DNA from: Sphingobacteriia bacterium | GTDB lineage: Bacteria; Bacteroidota; Bacteroidia; Chitinophagales; Chitinophagaceae | DNA length: 64,000 nt | Assembly (NCBI GenBank): GCA_004294135.1 | Contig: RDZY01000009.1 | Coordinates: 62,001-126,000 of the forward strand | Direction of reading: 5' to 3' | Shown: positions 28,869-40,100 of the stretch, piece by piece | How the letters are laid out: every line of letters starts with the position of its first letter | Numbering within the stretch: the stretch's first letter is position 1 | Notes under the pieces: model-generated | What the model was told of the DNA's origin: nothing | Databases searched by the model: none | What the model saw: only the letters and a program-made list of their open reading frames with translations | Position numbers and translations under genes: made by a program

Positions 28869-31800
28869 CTATTTATTTTTTCTATTTGATATAAAGTAAA
28901 CAATGGGCACTATAAATAAATTCATTAGTGTGGAACTTAATAATCCTCCCAAAATAACTTTTGCCATTGGACTTTGTATTTCGTTACCAGGCAAATCGCC
29001 ACCTATTGCCAATGGAATAAGAGCAAGCCCTGCCGTTAATGCCGTCATGAGTATAGGACTTAATCTGTCTTTTGAACCTTGAATAACCGTATCATATAAA
29101 TTCATTCCTTCCGACTGTAATATTTTGTAATGTGATACTAAGAGTATACCGTTTCTTGTTGCCACACCAAAGAGGGTAATAAACCCAATAATTGCTGGAA
29201 TACTTAATATACCTGATGTTATCCATACACTTAATACACCACCGATTAAAGCCAGCGGAAGATTAAGTAAAATAATGGTTGAAATTTTTACACTTTTAAA
29301 CTCCATGTAAAGCAAGAAAAAAATAATTACAAAGGCAAGCAACGATGAAAGCAACAATGTTTTTGATGCTTCAGCTTCTGATTCAAACTGACCACCATAT
29401 TCAAGCCTATAACCTTCGGGTAGCTTAATATTAGCTTCAATCTTTTGTCTTATTTCATCCACTACACTTTTTTGATCGCGGCCTGCAACGTTTGCCGATA
29501 CTACTGTTTTACGTTGAACATTTTCCCGGTTAATTGTATTAGGGCCTGTTGTGGAAACAATACTGGCTACATAGTTAAGCGGTATTTTTTGCCCATCTTT
29601 TGTATCAATCAATGTGTTACTTATTTTTTCAAGGTTGCCCCTATTACTTTCATCAAAACGAAGTACCAAATCAAAACGCTTATTGCCTTCATACACTTCT
29701 GAAACTTTTTCACCTGCAAAAGCAATGTCTACAAATGCTGCAAATTCACCAATAGTAATGCCGTATTTACTCAACATACTTCTATTAGCCTTTATCTGTA
29801 CCTGTGGTATCTCTACCTGTTGCTCTACACTTAAATCTACCAAACCATTTGTGCCTTCAACAGCAGTTTTAATTTGGTTGGAAATAGAAAAAAGCTTGTC
29901 TAAATCTGTTCCAAATAATTTGATTGCAATATTTGCTCTCGTACCTGAAAGCATATGGTCTATTCGGTGACCGATGGGTTGACCGATAGTAATATTTGCA
30001 CCGGAAATACTGGCTAATTTATGCCGAACATCTTTCATAAATGCTGAGCGGCTTCGCTCTTTTAATACAAAAGGAGCGTCAATCTCTGAAGCATTAACAC
30101 CCTGAGCATGTTCATCCAGTTCTGCCCTTCCTGTTCTTCGTGTTGATATTTTTATTTCAGGAATTGATAATAAAGCCTTTTCAACATTTACGCCAATTTT
30201 ATTACTCTCTTCCAATGATATACCTGGTAGGCTTGTAGCACTCACTACCAAAGAGCCTTCATTAAATTCTGGCAAAAAACTTCTGCCAAATGTGGCCAAT
30301 AATATCAATGCACCAATAAATAAGACTATTGCAATGGCTATGATTGATTTTTTTAAATTCAATGCTCTTTTCAACCCTCCTTCATATACTTTGCTGAGGT
30401 TACGCACTATCCAGCTTTCCGCATGCTGTTTTTGCAACATTAGGTTGCTTGTTAACAAATAACTGCAAAGTACCGGTGTTATGGTAATAGCAACAATTAA
30501 TGATGCAAATAATGAAACAATAAAAGCAATACCCAACGGCGCTAACAACCTGCCCTCCATACCCGACAAAAAGAAAAGTGGAACAAATGCAACGATGATA
30601 ATAAATGTTGCATTAATAATAGAAGTTCGTATTTCCACAGAAGCATTAAATATCACATTTAGCTTATTCGTTTGTTCTGCTGCTGGTTTAGTTGCATTTT
30701 CTTTCAACCGTTTAAATACATTTTCTACATCTATAATAGCATCATCCACTAATGCGCCAATTGCGATAGCCATACCACCTAAACTCATCGTATTGATGGT
30801 AAATCCCAGCCACTTTAATATAAGAATGGCAGTAATTAAAGAAATCGGTATTGCAATTAGGGAAATAAAAGTAGGTCGCCAGTTCATCAAAAACAAGAAC
30901 AGGATAATGATTACAAATAGAGAACCTTCAATTAATGTTTTTTGAATATTACCAATTGATGCATTTATAAAATCTGCCTGTCTGAATATTTTTGTATTAA
31001 GGTCTAAATCTTGTGGTAATGTTTTCTTTAAATTAGCTAGAGCATCATCAATTTTTTTGGTCAGTTCTAAAGTATTTGTTCCAGGCTGTTTCATTACAGT
31101 CATTATAACCGCAGGATTACCTTTTAAAGAGCCGTCACCAATTTTAAAAGCAGAACCGATTTTTATTTCTGCCACATCTTCAATCTTTACAGGACTACCA
31201 TTTACTGTTTTTATCAGCGATCTTCCTAGCTCATTCAAATCATTGGTACGACCTATCCCTCTTACAATGTATTCGTTGCTATACTCACTCATAAAACCAC
31301 CAGCTGCATTTTTATTCGCTTCTTCCGATGCTTTTAGCAATTCAGTTAGTGATAAATTGTAATAACTCATTTTTTGTGGTGAAGCCAGTATCTGAAACTG
31401 TTTGTATTCTCCACCAATTACTACTACTTGTGAAACCCCGCCAATAGAAAGCAGTAATGGACGGATTTGCCAATCGGCAATAGTCCGAGTTTCCATTTTA
31501 CTGGTCGCAGTTCCAGTAACACTGATCAGCATAATTTCTCCCATAATGGAAGATTGTGGAGCCATCAATGGAGCATTTACACCAATGGGCAATTGATTAG
31601 ATACCACACTTATTTTTTCATTCACAATTTGTCTTGCTCTGTAGATATCCGTTCCCCATTCAAACTCCACCCACACAATAGAAATACCAGCTGAGGAAGA
31701 TGATCTTACCCTTCTTACATTGCCGGCACCATTTACTGCCGTTTCCACAGGAAAGGTCACTAGTTTTTCTACTTCTTCGGGAGCCATTCCATGTGCTTCT

Positions 31801-31955
31801 GTCAGCACAACAACGGTAGGTGCTGTTAAATCGGGGAATACATCCACTTCCATTTTGGCAGCTGTATATATACCTGTCAACAGCAATATAATGGATGCTG
31901 CAATGATCAGCACCCGGTTATTTAATGAGAATCGTATGATTTTGTTTAGCATCAT
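28869..31955 (-). CDS. Heavy-metal efflux RND permease (CusA/CzcA family)
   Basis: 1028 aa, VETAVNGAGNVRRVRSSSSAGISIVWVEFEWGTDIYRARQIVNEK, MAIAIGALVDDAIIDVENV; HME-RND hallmarks. Confidence 0.95.
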   Translation of the reverse strand: MMLNKIIRFSLNNRVLIIAASIILLLTGIYTAAKMEVDVFPDLTAPTVVVLTEAHGMAPEEVEKLVTFPVETAVNGAGNVRRVRSSSSAGISIVWVEFEWGTDIYRARQIVNEKISVVSNQLPIGVNAPLMAPQSSIMGEIMLISVTGTATSKMETRTIADWQIRPLLLSIGGVSQVVVIGGEYKQFQILASPQKMSYYNLSLTELLKASEEANKNAAGGFMSEYSNEYIVRGIGRTNDLNELGRSLIKTVNGSPVKIEDVAEIKIGSAFKIGDGSLKGNPAVIMTVMKQPGTNTLELTKKIDDALANLKKTLPQDLDLNTKIFRQADFINASIGNIQKTLIEGSLFVIIILFLFLMNWRPTFISLIAIPISLITAILILKWLGFTINTMSLGGMAIAIGALVDDAIIDVENVFKRLKENATKPAAEQTNKLNVIFNASVEIRTSIINATFIIIVAFVPLFFLSGMEGRLLAPLGIAFIVSLFASLIVAITITPVLCSYLLTSNLMLQKQHAESWIVRNLSKVYEGGLKRALNLKKSIIAIAIVLFIGALILLATFGRSFLPEFNEGSLVVSATSLPGISLEESNKIGVNVEKALLSIPEIKISTRRTGRAELDEHAQGVNASEIDAPFVLKERSRSAFMKDVRHKLASISGANITIGQPIGHRIDHMLSGTRANIAIKLFGTDLDKLFSISNQIKTAVEGTNGLVDLSVEQQVEIPQVQIKANRSMLSKYGITIGEFAAFVDIAFAGEKVSEVYEGNKRFDLVLRFDESNRGNLEKISNTLIDTKDGQKIPLNYVASIVSTTGPNTINRENVQRKTVVSANVAGRDQKSVVDEIRQKIEANIKLPEGYRLEYGGQFESEAEASKTLLLSSLLAFVIIFFLLYMEFKSVKISTIILLNLPLALIGGVLSVWITSGILSIPAIIGFITLFGVATRNGILLVSHYKILQSEGMNLYDTVIQGSKDRLSPILMTALTAGLALIPLAIGGDLPGNEIQSPMAKVILGGLLSSTLMNLFIVPIVYFISNRKNK

Positions 31956-31963
31956 TCATGATT

Positions 31964-33454
31964 TTAATGCTCATGCCCATGAGCTGGTAAAGCACCACTT
32001 GCTTGTGATAATTTAATTTGATAGCCACCTTTGGTTACAACCCGTTCACCTTCTGTTACACCAGTAATTACCTGAACCTTAAGTCCATCATTTACACCCA
32101 GTTTTAATTCTCTTTTTTGAAAACTTTCGCCTTGTGTTTGAACATACACATAAAAAACACCTTGTTCTTCCACCAATGCAGATACGGGTATCACCAATGC
32201 ATCATTAATAGGGCTTGTTTTTAAGAAAACTTCTGCGAAGGAACCAGGCAATATCCCCAGTTTACTGTTTATCTGAAAATGCACGGGAATAAATGGGGCG
32301 TTACCTGCTGTTGTTTTTCCTACTGCCAAAAGTTTGCCGTGTAGCTCTTTTGTGCTGTAAGTTAATTTATTCTGAATGATGGTAAAATTGGCTTCCTGAA
32401 TGCTATTGATTTTATCAGCATCTTTTAGTGATACATCCGCCTTTAAAATCAATCCCTGATTTTTGTTGATAATAGCCAATGGCTGTCCTAACGTTACAAA
32501 CTGCCCTTCGCTTACCATTATTCTTTTAATAAACCCATTGATGGATGAGGAAAGACCTTTTCCGCCGCTGTAATTGCGACTAAGATTATTAAGAACAATC
32601 TGTGCCTGCTCATACCTAAGCTGTGCCTGTTTATATTCACTTTGTATAATCAGTTTGTCTTTAATTAATTCAGTGGCTCTTTCAAATTCAGACTTTGCTG
32701 TTGTTAATTCTGCGGTTGCAGTTTGTTTAGCAGCATCTACATTTTCATATGCAATTTCGCCACCTGTAATAGTAAATATTGTTTGACCTGCACGGATAGC
32801 CGAACCAGTAACATTGTTATTCCCCAAAATTTTTACACTACCATTTGATTTAGCAGCTATAGTAACTTCATCACCAGGGGCAGATTGAATCTCACCTGTT
32901 GCCTTTATTACATCATATATGGTTTCTTTTATTACTGGGGTATTTGCAAACGCAACCTTCCATGCCTGTTCTTTTAGGTAGGAAATATCGCCACCACTTG
33001 TTACTTTGGATTGGGCTGCAATGGCAGTTTTTTCATCTGCATACACTTGTACACTATCAATGATAAATTGGTCGGTAAAGGCTGCGGTTTGAATGTCAAA
33101 AACCAATTTGCCTATGCCAGCCCGAGCAGGTTGCAATGCCAAACGAAAGATGCCAGGCGAACTGGGTGATATAGCTGAATTTTTTAACCCTTTATCAGCT
33201 TGTATCAAACTAACAGTTACAGTACCGTCCGTAAATGGCAGAAAGTAATCACCCAATAAGGTTAAGTGTGCTGCAAACTTTGAGGTTTGCCCCACAACTA
33301 AAGGCTTGAACTCTACAAAAAGTTCCGATTTGTTTGTATATAACGTATATGCAAGAGGCACCGAACTTTCTGCTACTACCCCTTCCTTTGCAGCTTTTTG
33401 ATTGCAAGCCATTATACCAACAGTCAACAGGCAGATTGCGATAAAATATTTCAT
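31964..33454 (-). CDS. RND periplasmic adaptor (CusB/CzcB family) lipoprotein
   Basis: Lipobox GIMAC, MFP core, C-terminal GHEH. Confidence 0.92.
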   Translation of the reverse strand: MKYFIAICLLTVGIMACNQKAAKEGVVAESSVPLAYTLYTNKSELFVEFKPLVVGQTSKFAAHLTLLGDYFLPFTDGTVTVSLIQADKGLKNSAISPSSPGIFRLALQPARAGIGKLVFDIQTAAFTDQFIIDSVQVYADEKTAIAAQSKVTSGGDISYLKEQAWKVAFANTPVIKETIYDVIKATGEIQSAPGDEVTIAAKSNGSVKILGNNNVTGSAIRAGQTIFTITGGEIAYENVDAAKQTATAELTTAKSEFERATELIKDKLIIQSEYKQAQLRYEQAQIVLNNLSRNYSGGKGLSSSINGFIKRIMVSEGQFVTLGQPLAIINKNQGLILKADVSLKDADKINSIQEANFTIIQNKLTYSTKELHGKLLAVGKTTAGNAPFIPVHFQINSKLGILPGSFAEVFLKTSPINDALVIPVSALVEEQGVFYVYVQTQGESFQKRELKLGVNDGLKVQVITGVTEGERVVTKGGYQIKLSQASGALPAHGHEH

Positions 33455-33580
33455 GCGTTAATTCTTATGTTTTTTAATGGTCTTCCCCAGAAATCGGGAC
33501 AAGCTATGGAATTCGAAAATTAACATTTTCGGTTGCTACCAAAATCTGTAATAGCTCATTTCATGATTGTTCTTTTAATA

Positions 33581-33618
33581 AGAGTAGCCGATAGCTATAT
33601 ATTTATATCGGCTACTCT
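33581..33618 (-). terminator. Intercistronic hairpin (perfect 13-bp inverted repeat) between the His-rich lipoprotein gene and cusB-like gene
   Basis: AGAGTAGCCGATA-gctatatattta-TATCGGCTACTCT, 5 nt downstream of the His-rich stop; no strong T-run. Confidence 0.55.
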
Positions 33619-33623
33619 ATTCA

Positions 33624-33845
33624 CTAATGAGAATGCTTTTTTTCGCCTGCGTGTGTATGGGCGGTTGTATCTTTTATTGTGGTATCGGCTGCATTGAATT
33701 CATGCTGCATTAGCTTAGAAGTATCATGGTCAGCATGGGTACTTCCGTCATCATGAGTATGAATATCTTTTTTCTCTGTTTCGTTGTTGCAGGAAGTTGT
33801 TAATATAAATGCAGAGATACTTGCAAATAGCAATATTTTTTTCAT
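33624..33845 (-). CDS. Small His/Asp-rich lipoprotein (putative metal-binding)
   Basis: 73 aa; lipobox LTTSC, then HTHDDGSTHADHD...HTHAGEKKHSH. Confidence 0.8.
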   Translation of the reverse strand: MKKILLFASISAFILTTSCNNETEKKDIHTHDDGSTHADHDTSKLMQHEFNAADTTIKDTTAHTHAGEKKHSH

Positions 33846-33901
33846 TATTGAAAATTAAATGATTGAATAAATAGTATAAACGCAAAGAACCTGAAAAGAA
33901 A

Positions 33902-34303
33902 TCAGGCAATACTAGCAGGGGGTGCTTTTAACAGAAAGAAGTAAGGACTTCTTTGTTGAATAGTAAGATGCTCTCTTCGCAATAGAGGGACTATTAAAGG
34001 CGGCTTTTCAAAAATGCTTAAAAAAATATTTGCCGACTTTATAGCGTAAGTTTGATATCCATTTTTATGCTCATCATATTTACTGAACTCACCACAAGTA
34101 TATTCTATTAAAGTCTCTCCAATATGTTGAAATAAATGGAACGAATTATTTTCATCACCACCATCTTGATTATCATCGTTGTGGTGGTGTACATGATGAT
34201 GCGCTGTATGTAGTGTATGATGTTGATGGGGAGTGAAATCATGCGCCAACAAAACCGTATAGGCTGTTGCTAGAAAAATGAATATGACGCATTTTTTGAA
34301 CAT
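33902..34303 (-). CDS. Small His-rich exported protein upstream of the HME-RND operon
   Basis: Likely start MFKKCVIFIFLATAYTVLLA at 34303; HQHHTLHTAHHHVHHHNDDNQD; C-terminus LLKAPPASIA. Confidence 0.75.
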   Translation of the reverse strand: MFKKCVIFIFLATAYTVLLAHDFTPHQHHTLHTAHHHVHHHNDDNQDGGDENNSFHLFQHIGETLIEYTCGEFSKYDEHKNGYQTYAIKSANIFLSIFEKPPLIVPLLRREHLTIQQRSPYFFLLKAPPASIA

Positions 34304-34470
34304 AGAACTGCAAAGATAGCTTTTATTTATACCAGTTGTGCATTGTAGACTGTTTAGCATTTCATGATATTATTAGAATAACTAATACGATGTCTTTTGA
34401 TTGCTATTGTGAGAAATTAGAAATTATTATAGAATTAGAAAATTAATGAAAAAGGATTGCTTAAAAACCG

Positions 34471-35886
34471 CTACCAACCACCGCCAACGGATTTGTAAAG
34501 GTTAATATTTACTTGCTGCTGTTGTTTGCAATTTTGCAATAAATCTAATTTGGCTTGTAACAAATTTGATTGTGCTACCAGCACTTCTAAGTAATTAATG
34601 CGATTGTTTTGAAATAATAAATCTGAAAATTTTATGGCACTGCTCAAAACAGCAACTTCTTGTTTTTTTAGATCAATAATTTCGTCAAGCAAAGCAATAC
34701 TTTTCATTTGGGTATATACTTCGGTAAAAGCGGTCAATACCGTTTCTTGATAATTATACAAAGCCGTAAGTTGTAATGCACTTGCTGTATTAAATTCTGC
34801 TTTAATGGCTGACTTGTTTAAAAGTGGTGCAACAATACCTCCTAATAAATTATATGCAATAGAGGGGGCACTGAATAATAATGTGGAACTATACCCTTGT
34901 AGACCTAATCTTCCGCCTATAGAAAAGGAGGGATAAAAAGCAGCTTTTGCGGCATTGATATCTGCACGGCTGGCAATTAATACTTGCTCAGCTGCGCGAA
35001 TATCCGATCTATTTTGTAATAGTTGTGAAGGAATGCCCTCACTGATTTTTTGCACCAACCAGTTGTCAATATCAATTGTATTGCGTTTTATAGATTGAGG
35101 ATAACGACCCAATAATAAATTAATATTGCTTTCAATATTTAAAATATTTTCGGTTAATTCTGTTGTAGAAACCTTAGCATTTAAAATTTGCGCCTCAAAC
35201 TGTTTCACTGCAAACTCATTAGTTTTGTTGCCTTCTTTTAAAACTTTTGTAACTGCTAAAAATTGTTCCTGTAAAATAATACTATTTTTTAGTATCTCAG
35301 TTTGCTTATCCAAAGCCATTAACACATAATAGTTGCTTGCAACTTCAGCAATCAGGTTTGTTACCAACCAATTTTTTCCTTCTACACTTGCTAAATATCT
35401 TGCTTGTGCAGCTTGTTTCTTGTTTTTGAGTTTGCCCCAAATATCTACTTCCCAATTGCTGCTAAAGCCAATTAAAAAATCTGGTAAGTGTTGAGGTATA
35501 ATTTTACCATCAACAATTTCTGTGGTTTTATTACCAGCCCATTCTTGGGTGTAATTGCCATACTTGGTAATGCCTGCACCTAAGTTTGCAGTTACAGTTG
35601 GCTTTAATAAACCTTTGTTGTATAGCAAGCTGGCTTTAGTAATTTGTATGTTTTGATAGGCTGTTAAAACATCTAAATTATTTTGAAGTGCTGTATCAAT
35701 TAATGCAATTAAATATTTGTCTTTAAAAAAATCTTTCCAATTTTTTTTAGCTTTATTAGTGCTGTCTGTTTGAGTTGCAAATTTATCAGGCATTGGTAGT
35801 AATGCTCTTTCGATGGGCAGTTGTATTGTTTTACAGCCAATGGTTAATATGGTTATAGATAAATAAAATATATAATTAATTTTCAT
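34471..35886 (-). CDS. NodT/OprM-family outer membrane efflux lipoprotein
   Basis: Lipobox TIGC, repeated OEP domain, last gene of RND operon. Confidence 0.88.
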   Translation of the reverse strand: MKINYIFYLSITILTIGCKTIQLPIERALLPMPDKFATQTDSTNKAKKNWKDFFKDKYLIALIDTALQNNLDVLTAYQNIQITKASLLYNKGLLKPTVTANLGAGITKYGNYTQEWAGNKTTEIVDGKIIPQHLPDFLIGFSSNWEVDIWGKLKNKKQAAQARYLASVEGKNWLVTNLIAEVASNYYVLMALDKQTEILKNSIILQEQFLAVTKVLKEGNKTNEFAVKQFEAQILNAKVSTTELTENILNIESNINLLLGRYPQSIKRNTIDIDNWLVQKISEGIPSQLLQNRSDIRAAEQVLIASRADINAAKAAFYPSFSIGGRLGLQGYSSTLLFSAPSIAYNLLGGIVAPLLNKSAIKAEFNTASALQLTALYNYQETVLTAFTEVYTQMKSIALLDEIIDLKKQEVAVLSSAIKFSDLLFQNNRINYLEVLVAQSNLLQAKLDLLQNCKQQQQVNINLYKSVGGGW

Positions 35887-35894
35887 TGTTAAAA

Positions 35895-37169
35895 TTATTT
35901 TTTTGTGACTAAAACTTTATCGATCCTTTGTCCATCCTTGTCAATTATTTCAAGAATATAATCATCAATTATTAGCCGATCGCCTACATTGGGCAGTTGG
36001 TTATTTTTATAAATAATAAATCCTGCAACAGTGGTAAACTTATTTTGACTTTCGTCATTAAAATCTATTTTAAAAAACTTTGCAAACTCAATGAAAGAGT
36101 ACTGCCCATCTACCAGCCAACTACTGTCATTTCGTCGGGTAATTTGATATTCATCTTGGTCATTTTCTGTAACATCACCAACTAAAGCATCTACCACATC
36201 ATCCATTGTAACAATGCCGGTATTAGTACCAAATTCGTTTACCACAATACCATAATGTGTCTTGTGTTTTTTAAACATTTCGAGCACTTTATAGGCATAG
36301 GTATTTTCGTTAAAGTAAAGTGGGGTTTTAATAAAGTCCTGAATAGAAAATTGTTCTTCGGTAGTGGGGGTAAATAAATCTTTCAGTAGAATAATGCCTA
36401 CAATATCTTCTAAGCTATTACCAGTACATACAGGATAGGCAGAATGTTTTTCTTGATTTATTTTTCCTTTAATTTCTTCCCAAGTATCAGTGGTGGTGAA
36501 ATACACTATTTCGCTACGGTGTGTAAACAATGTATTTACTTTTCTATCGCCCAATTCAAAAACACGAGCCACAATATCGTGTTCTATATCCTGTATTTCA
36601 CCACTTTCGGCACTTTCTTTAATAATCGATTTTATTTCCTCTTCACTTACTTTATTATCAGTTGATTTTTTAATGCCCATCAATTTTAAAAGCAGATTGT
36701 TTGAGTTAGTAAGTAGCCACACAAAAGGCGATGTAATGATGGATAGCATTTTCATTGGCATTGCCAACATCATTGCAATTGGTTCGGGAAAAGTCATCCC
36801 TAATCTCTTGGGCAATAATTCACCCAAAACAATAGATAAATAGGTTACAAAAACAACTATTACGCCTGTAGCAATGGGATGAGCATAGGGCTGCATTAGC
36901 TTATATTGCGATAAAAAATTACTTACGTTAGTAGTCAGATTTTCGCCACTATACACACCCAGCAAAATGCCAATTAGTGTAATACCAATTTGAACAGTAG
37001 ATAAAAACTTGGTTGGATTTTCTGATAATTCCAACGCTGTTTTTGCTGCTTTCCTGCCTTTCTTTTTGGCACTTTCTAATTTGAATTTACTTGAAGAAAC
37101 CAACGACATTTCGCTCATTGAGAAAATGCCATTGAGCAGTACCAGTGCAATAATAATTAGTATTTCCAT
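35895..37169 (-). CDS. CNNM/CorC-HlyC family protein (DUF21 + CBS pair + CorC_HlyC)
   Basis: N-terminal DUF21 TMs, CBS region VFELGDRKVNTLFTHRSEIVYF, C-terminal transporter-associated domain. Confidence 0.92.
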   Translation of the reverse strand: MEILIIIALVLLNGIFSMSEMSLVSSSKFKLESAKKKGRKAAKTALELSENPTKFLSTVQIGITLIGILLGVYSGENLTTNVSNFLSQYKLMQPYAHPIATGVIVVFVTYLSIVLGELLPKRLGMTFPEPIAMMLAMPMKMLSIITSPFVWLLTNSNNLLLKLMGIKKSTDNKVSEEEIKSIIKESAESGEIQDIEHDIVARVFELGDRKVNTLFTHRSEIVYFTTTDTWEEIKGKINQEKHSAYPVCTGNSLEDIVGIILLKDLFTPTTEEQFSIQDFIKTPLYFNENTYAYKVLEMFKKHKTHYGIVVNEFGTNTGIVTMDDVVDALVGDVTENDQDEYQITRRNDSSWLVDGQYSFIEFAKFFKIDFNDESQNKFTTVAGFIIYKNNQLPNVGDRLIIDDYILEIIDKDGQRIDKVLVTKK

Positions 37170-37172
37170 AAC

Positions 37173-40100
37173 TTAAATTGTTTCTGTGTAAGGTATTTCT
37201 TCGGCTTCTTTTTTAGTAAATTTTTCTGCAAGGGTGGCAAAAATATAGTACAAGCCTGGCACTATGATTACGCCAAACAGGGTGCCCAATAACATTCCAC
37301 CTGCTGCTGCCGAACCAATGGTTCTATTACCTACTGCACCTGCACCATTGGCAAACATCAATGGAATTAAACCTGCCACAAACGCAAAGGAAGTCATTAA
37401 AATGGGGCGTAAACGTAAAGTTGCTGCTTCAAGGGCTGCTTTAAAAGGCGTAGCTCCTTCTTTGTGTTTTATGGTTGCAAATTCAATAATTAGAATCGCA
37501 TTTTTTCCCAATAAACCTATCAACATAATCATTGCTACCTGTGCATAGATATTGTTTTCTAAACCCAGCATCCATAGAAATAAAAATGCACCGAATATAC
37601 CTGTGGGCAAAGAAAGTATTACAGGCAAGGGCAATAGGAAACTTTCGTATTGTGCTGCCAATAGTAAGTACACAAAAATTAAGCAAATCAAAAAAACATA
37701 AATAGCTTCATTGCCGGTAGCTACTTCATCTCTTGTAATGCCAGCCCAGTCTATATCAAAGCCTTTGGGTAATTTGGTTGCAGCTACTTCTTGTATAGCT
37801 TTAATGGCATCGCCACTGCTATAACCTGCTTTGGCTTCACCATTTAATTCTGCCGAAGGGAACATATTGTAACGTGTTATTTGGTCAACGCCATATACTT
37901 TTTCCATACTCATAAAAGCAGATACCGGCACCATTTCATCTCTGTTATTTTTTACATACAGTTTCAAAATATCGTCTGGCTTTGCCCTGTATTGTGGCAG
38001 GGCTTGCACCATTACTTTATAGGTTTGTCCAAACTTGATAAAGTTGGTAGCATACTCACTGCCTAATAAGGTTTGCAAGCTGCCCATTACATTATTGGTA
38101 GTTACCCCTTTTTGTGCAGCAGCATCTTCATCTATATGTAGCAGGAACTGTGGAAAGCTGGCATCAAAGATTGAGAAGGCAGAACCGATTTCGGGTCTTG
38201 CTTTAAGGTCGGCAATGAATTTATTGGTTACGATTTCCTGATTTTTGAGATTACCTTGCCCAGTTTTATCGAGCAAACGCAATTCAAAGCCACTTGCATT
38301 TCCATAACCTGGCACGGCAGGTGGTGGGAAAAATTCTAATTTGGCTGCTTTAATCTGTTTGGTTTTTTCTTTTAGTTCGCGAATCAAGTCAGTAACAGAT
38401 TTTGATCGTTCCTCCCATTTTTTCAGGTTGATTAAAAGTGTTCCATAAGTTGCACCTGTACCATCACTCAAAATATTTGTACCTGATAAACTGGTTACAC
38501 TTTCTATTCCTTCTATTTTTTGTGCAATTTTTTGAATGTCGTTTACTACAACTTTGGTTCTTTCCATAGTAGCACCTGCAGGGGTTGTAACACTAATATA
38601 AAAAGTTCCTTGGTCTTCGTTGGGAATAAAGCCAGAAGGGACAAATTTGGTTAATATACCTGTGGAAAAACAGAAGATAAGCAATACCGCAATGGTTACT
38701 ATTTTCCTGTTTATAATTTTAGAAAGCAGGTTTTTATATTTTCCTAGAATGCGGTCGTAAACGCTATTGAACCCATCAAAAAAACGGTTCAATACGTTTT
38801 TGCTTTTATATTGATGATGATTGTTTTTTAAAAATAAAGCACAAAGGGCAGGAGTTAATGTTAGAGCACCTAAGCCAGAAAGTACTATTGAAATTGCCAT
38901 TGTAATGGAAAACTGTTTGTAAAAAATACCTGCTGGTCCACTTAAAAAGGCAGTTGGTATAAATACTGCACTCATTACCAAAGTAATGGCAATAATTGCC
39001 CCACTTATTTCCTTCATTGCAGCTTCAGTTGCCCGTCTGGCTGTTAGTCCCTTTTCCATTTTGGCGTGTACCGCTTCTACAACCACAATAGCATCATCTA
39101 TCACAATGCCAATTGCTAAAACCAAAGCAAATAAGGTAATTAGGTTTAGCGAAAATCCAAAAAATTGCATAAAGCAAAATGTACCTATTAATGAAACGGG
39201 CACTGTTACAGCAGGAATAATGGTAGAACGCCAATCCTGTAAAAACAAAAACACTACCAACGACACCAATAAAAACGCCTCTATCAAAGTCTTAATTACT
39301 TCGTGAACCGAAGCATCTAAAAACCTTGACACATCATAGCTTACTTCGTAATCCATTCCTTTTTGAAAAGTGCTTGCTCTTAATTCTGTCAATCGTTTTT
39401 TTACGGCTGTAATTACTTCGCTTGCATTGGAACCTGGTAATTGTTTAAGCATTATGGATGCAGTTGGCTTGCCATTTAGTTTGGCTTCTACATCAAAATA
39501 AGTTGTACCAAATTCTACCTGAGCAATGTCTTTTATTTTTAAAATTTGTCCTGCCGTGGTAGATTTAATGGATATGTTTTCGTATTGCTCCTTGGTATTA
39601 AATTTACCTGTGAACTTTACTACATATTGCATTGCCTGCGCTTCCTTGTCGCTGCTTTCGCCAATCTTTCCCGGTGCCGCTTCAATATTTTGTTCTTCCA
39701 GTGATTTCATCACATCATCAACCGACATATTATAAGTAAGCATCTTATCAGGCTTTAGCCAAATACGCATGGCATATTCCCTAGCACCCACAATATCGGC
39801 ATAGCCAACCCCTTTAATACGCTTTAATTCTGCCAGTAAATTTATATCGGCAAAATTGTATAGAAATTTTTCTGTGACAGAAGTATCGGTACTGTAAATG
39901 TTTAAATACAGCAACATTGCGTTTTCTTCTTTGGCAATTTTAACACCGTTTTTTATTACCTCCGATGGCAATTCTCCCATTACGGCAGCAACTCTATTTT
40001 GAATATTCACAGCAGCTATATCTGGGTTAGTTCCTACTTCGTGAATGATTTGAATTACACCAACACCATCATTACCCGCATCGGTACTCATATATTTCAT

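Noticed and set aside
30481-30945. 154-aa + strand ORF inside the CusA-like gene, and similar shadow ORFs in the RND genes
   Set aside because: Low-complexity translation without recognisable motifs, within confident CDSs.
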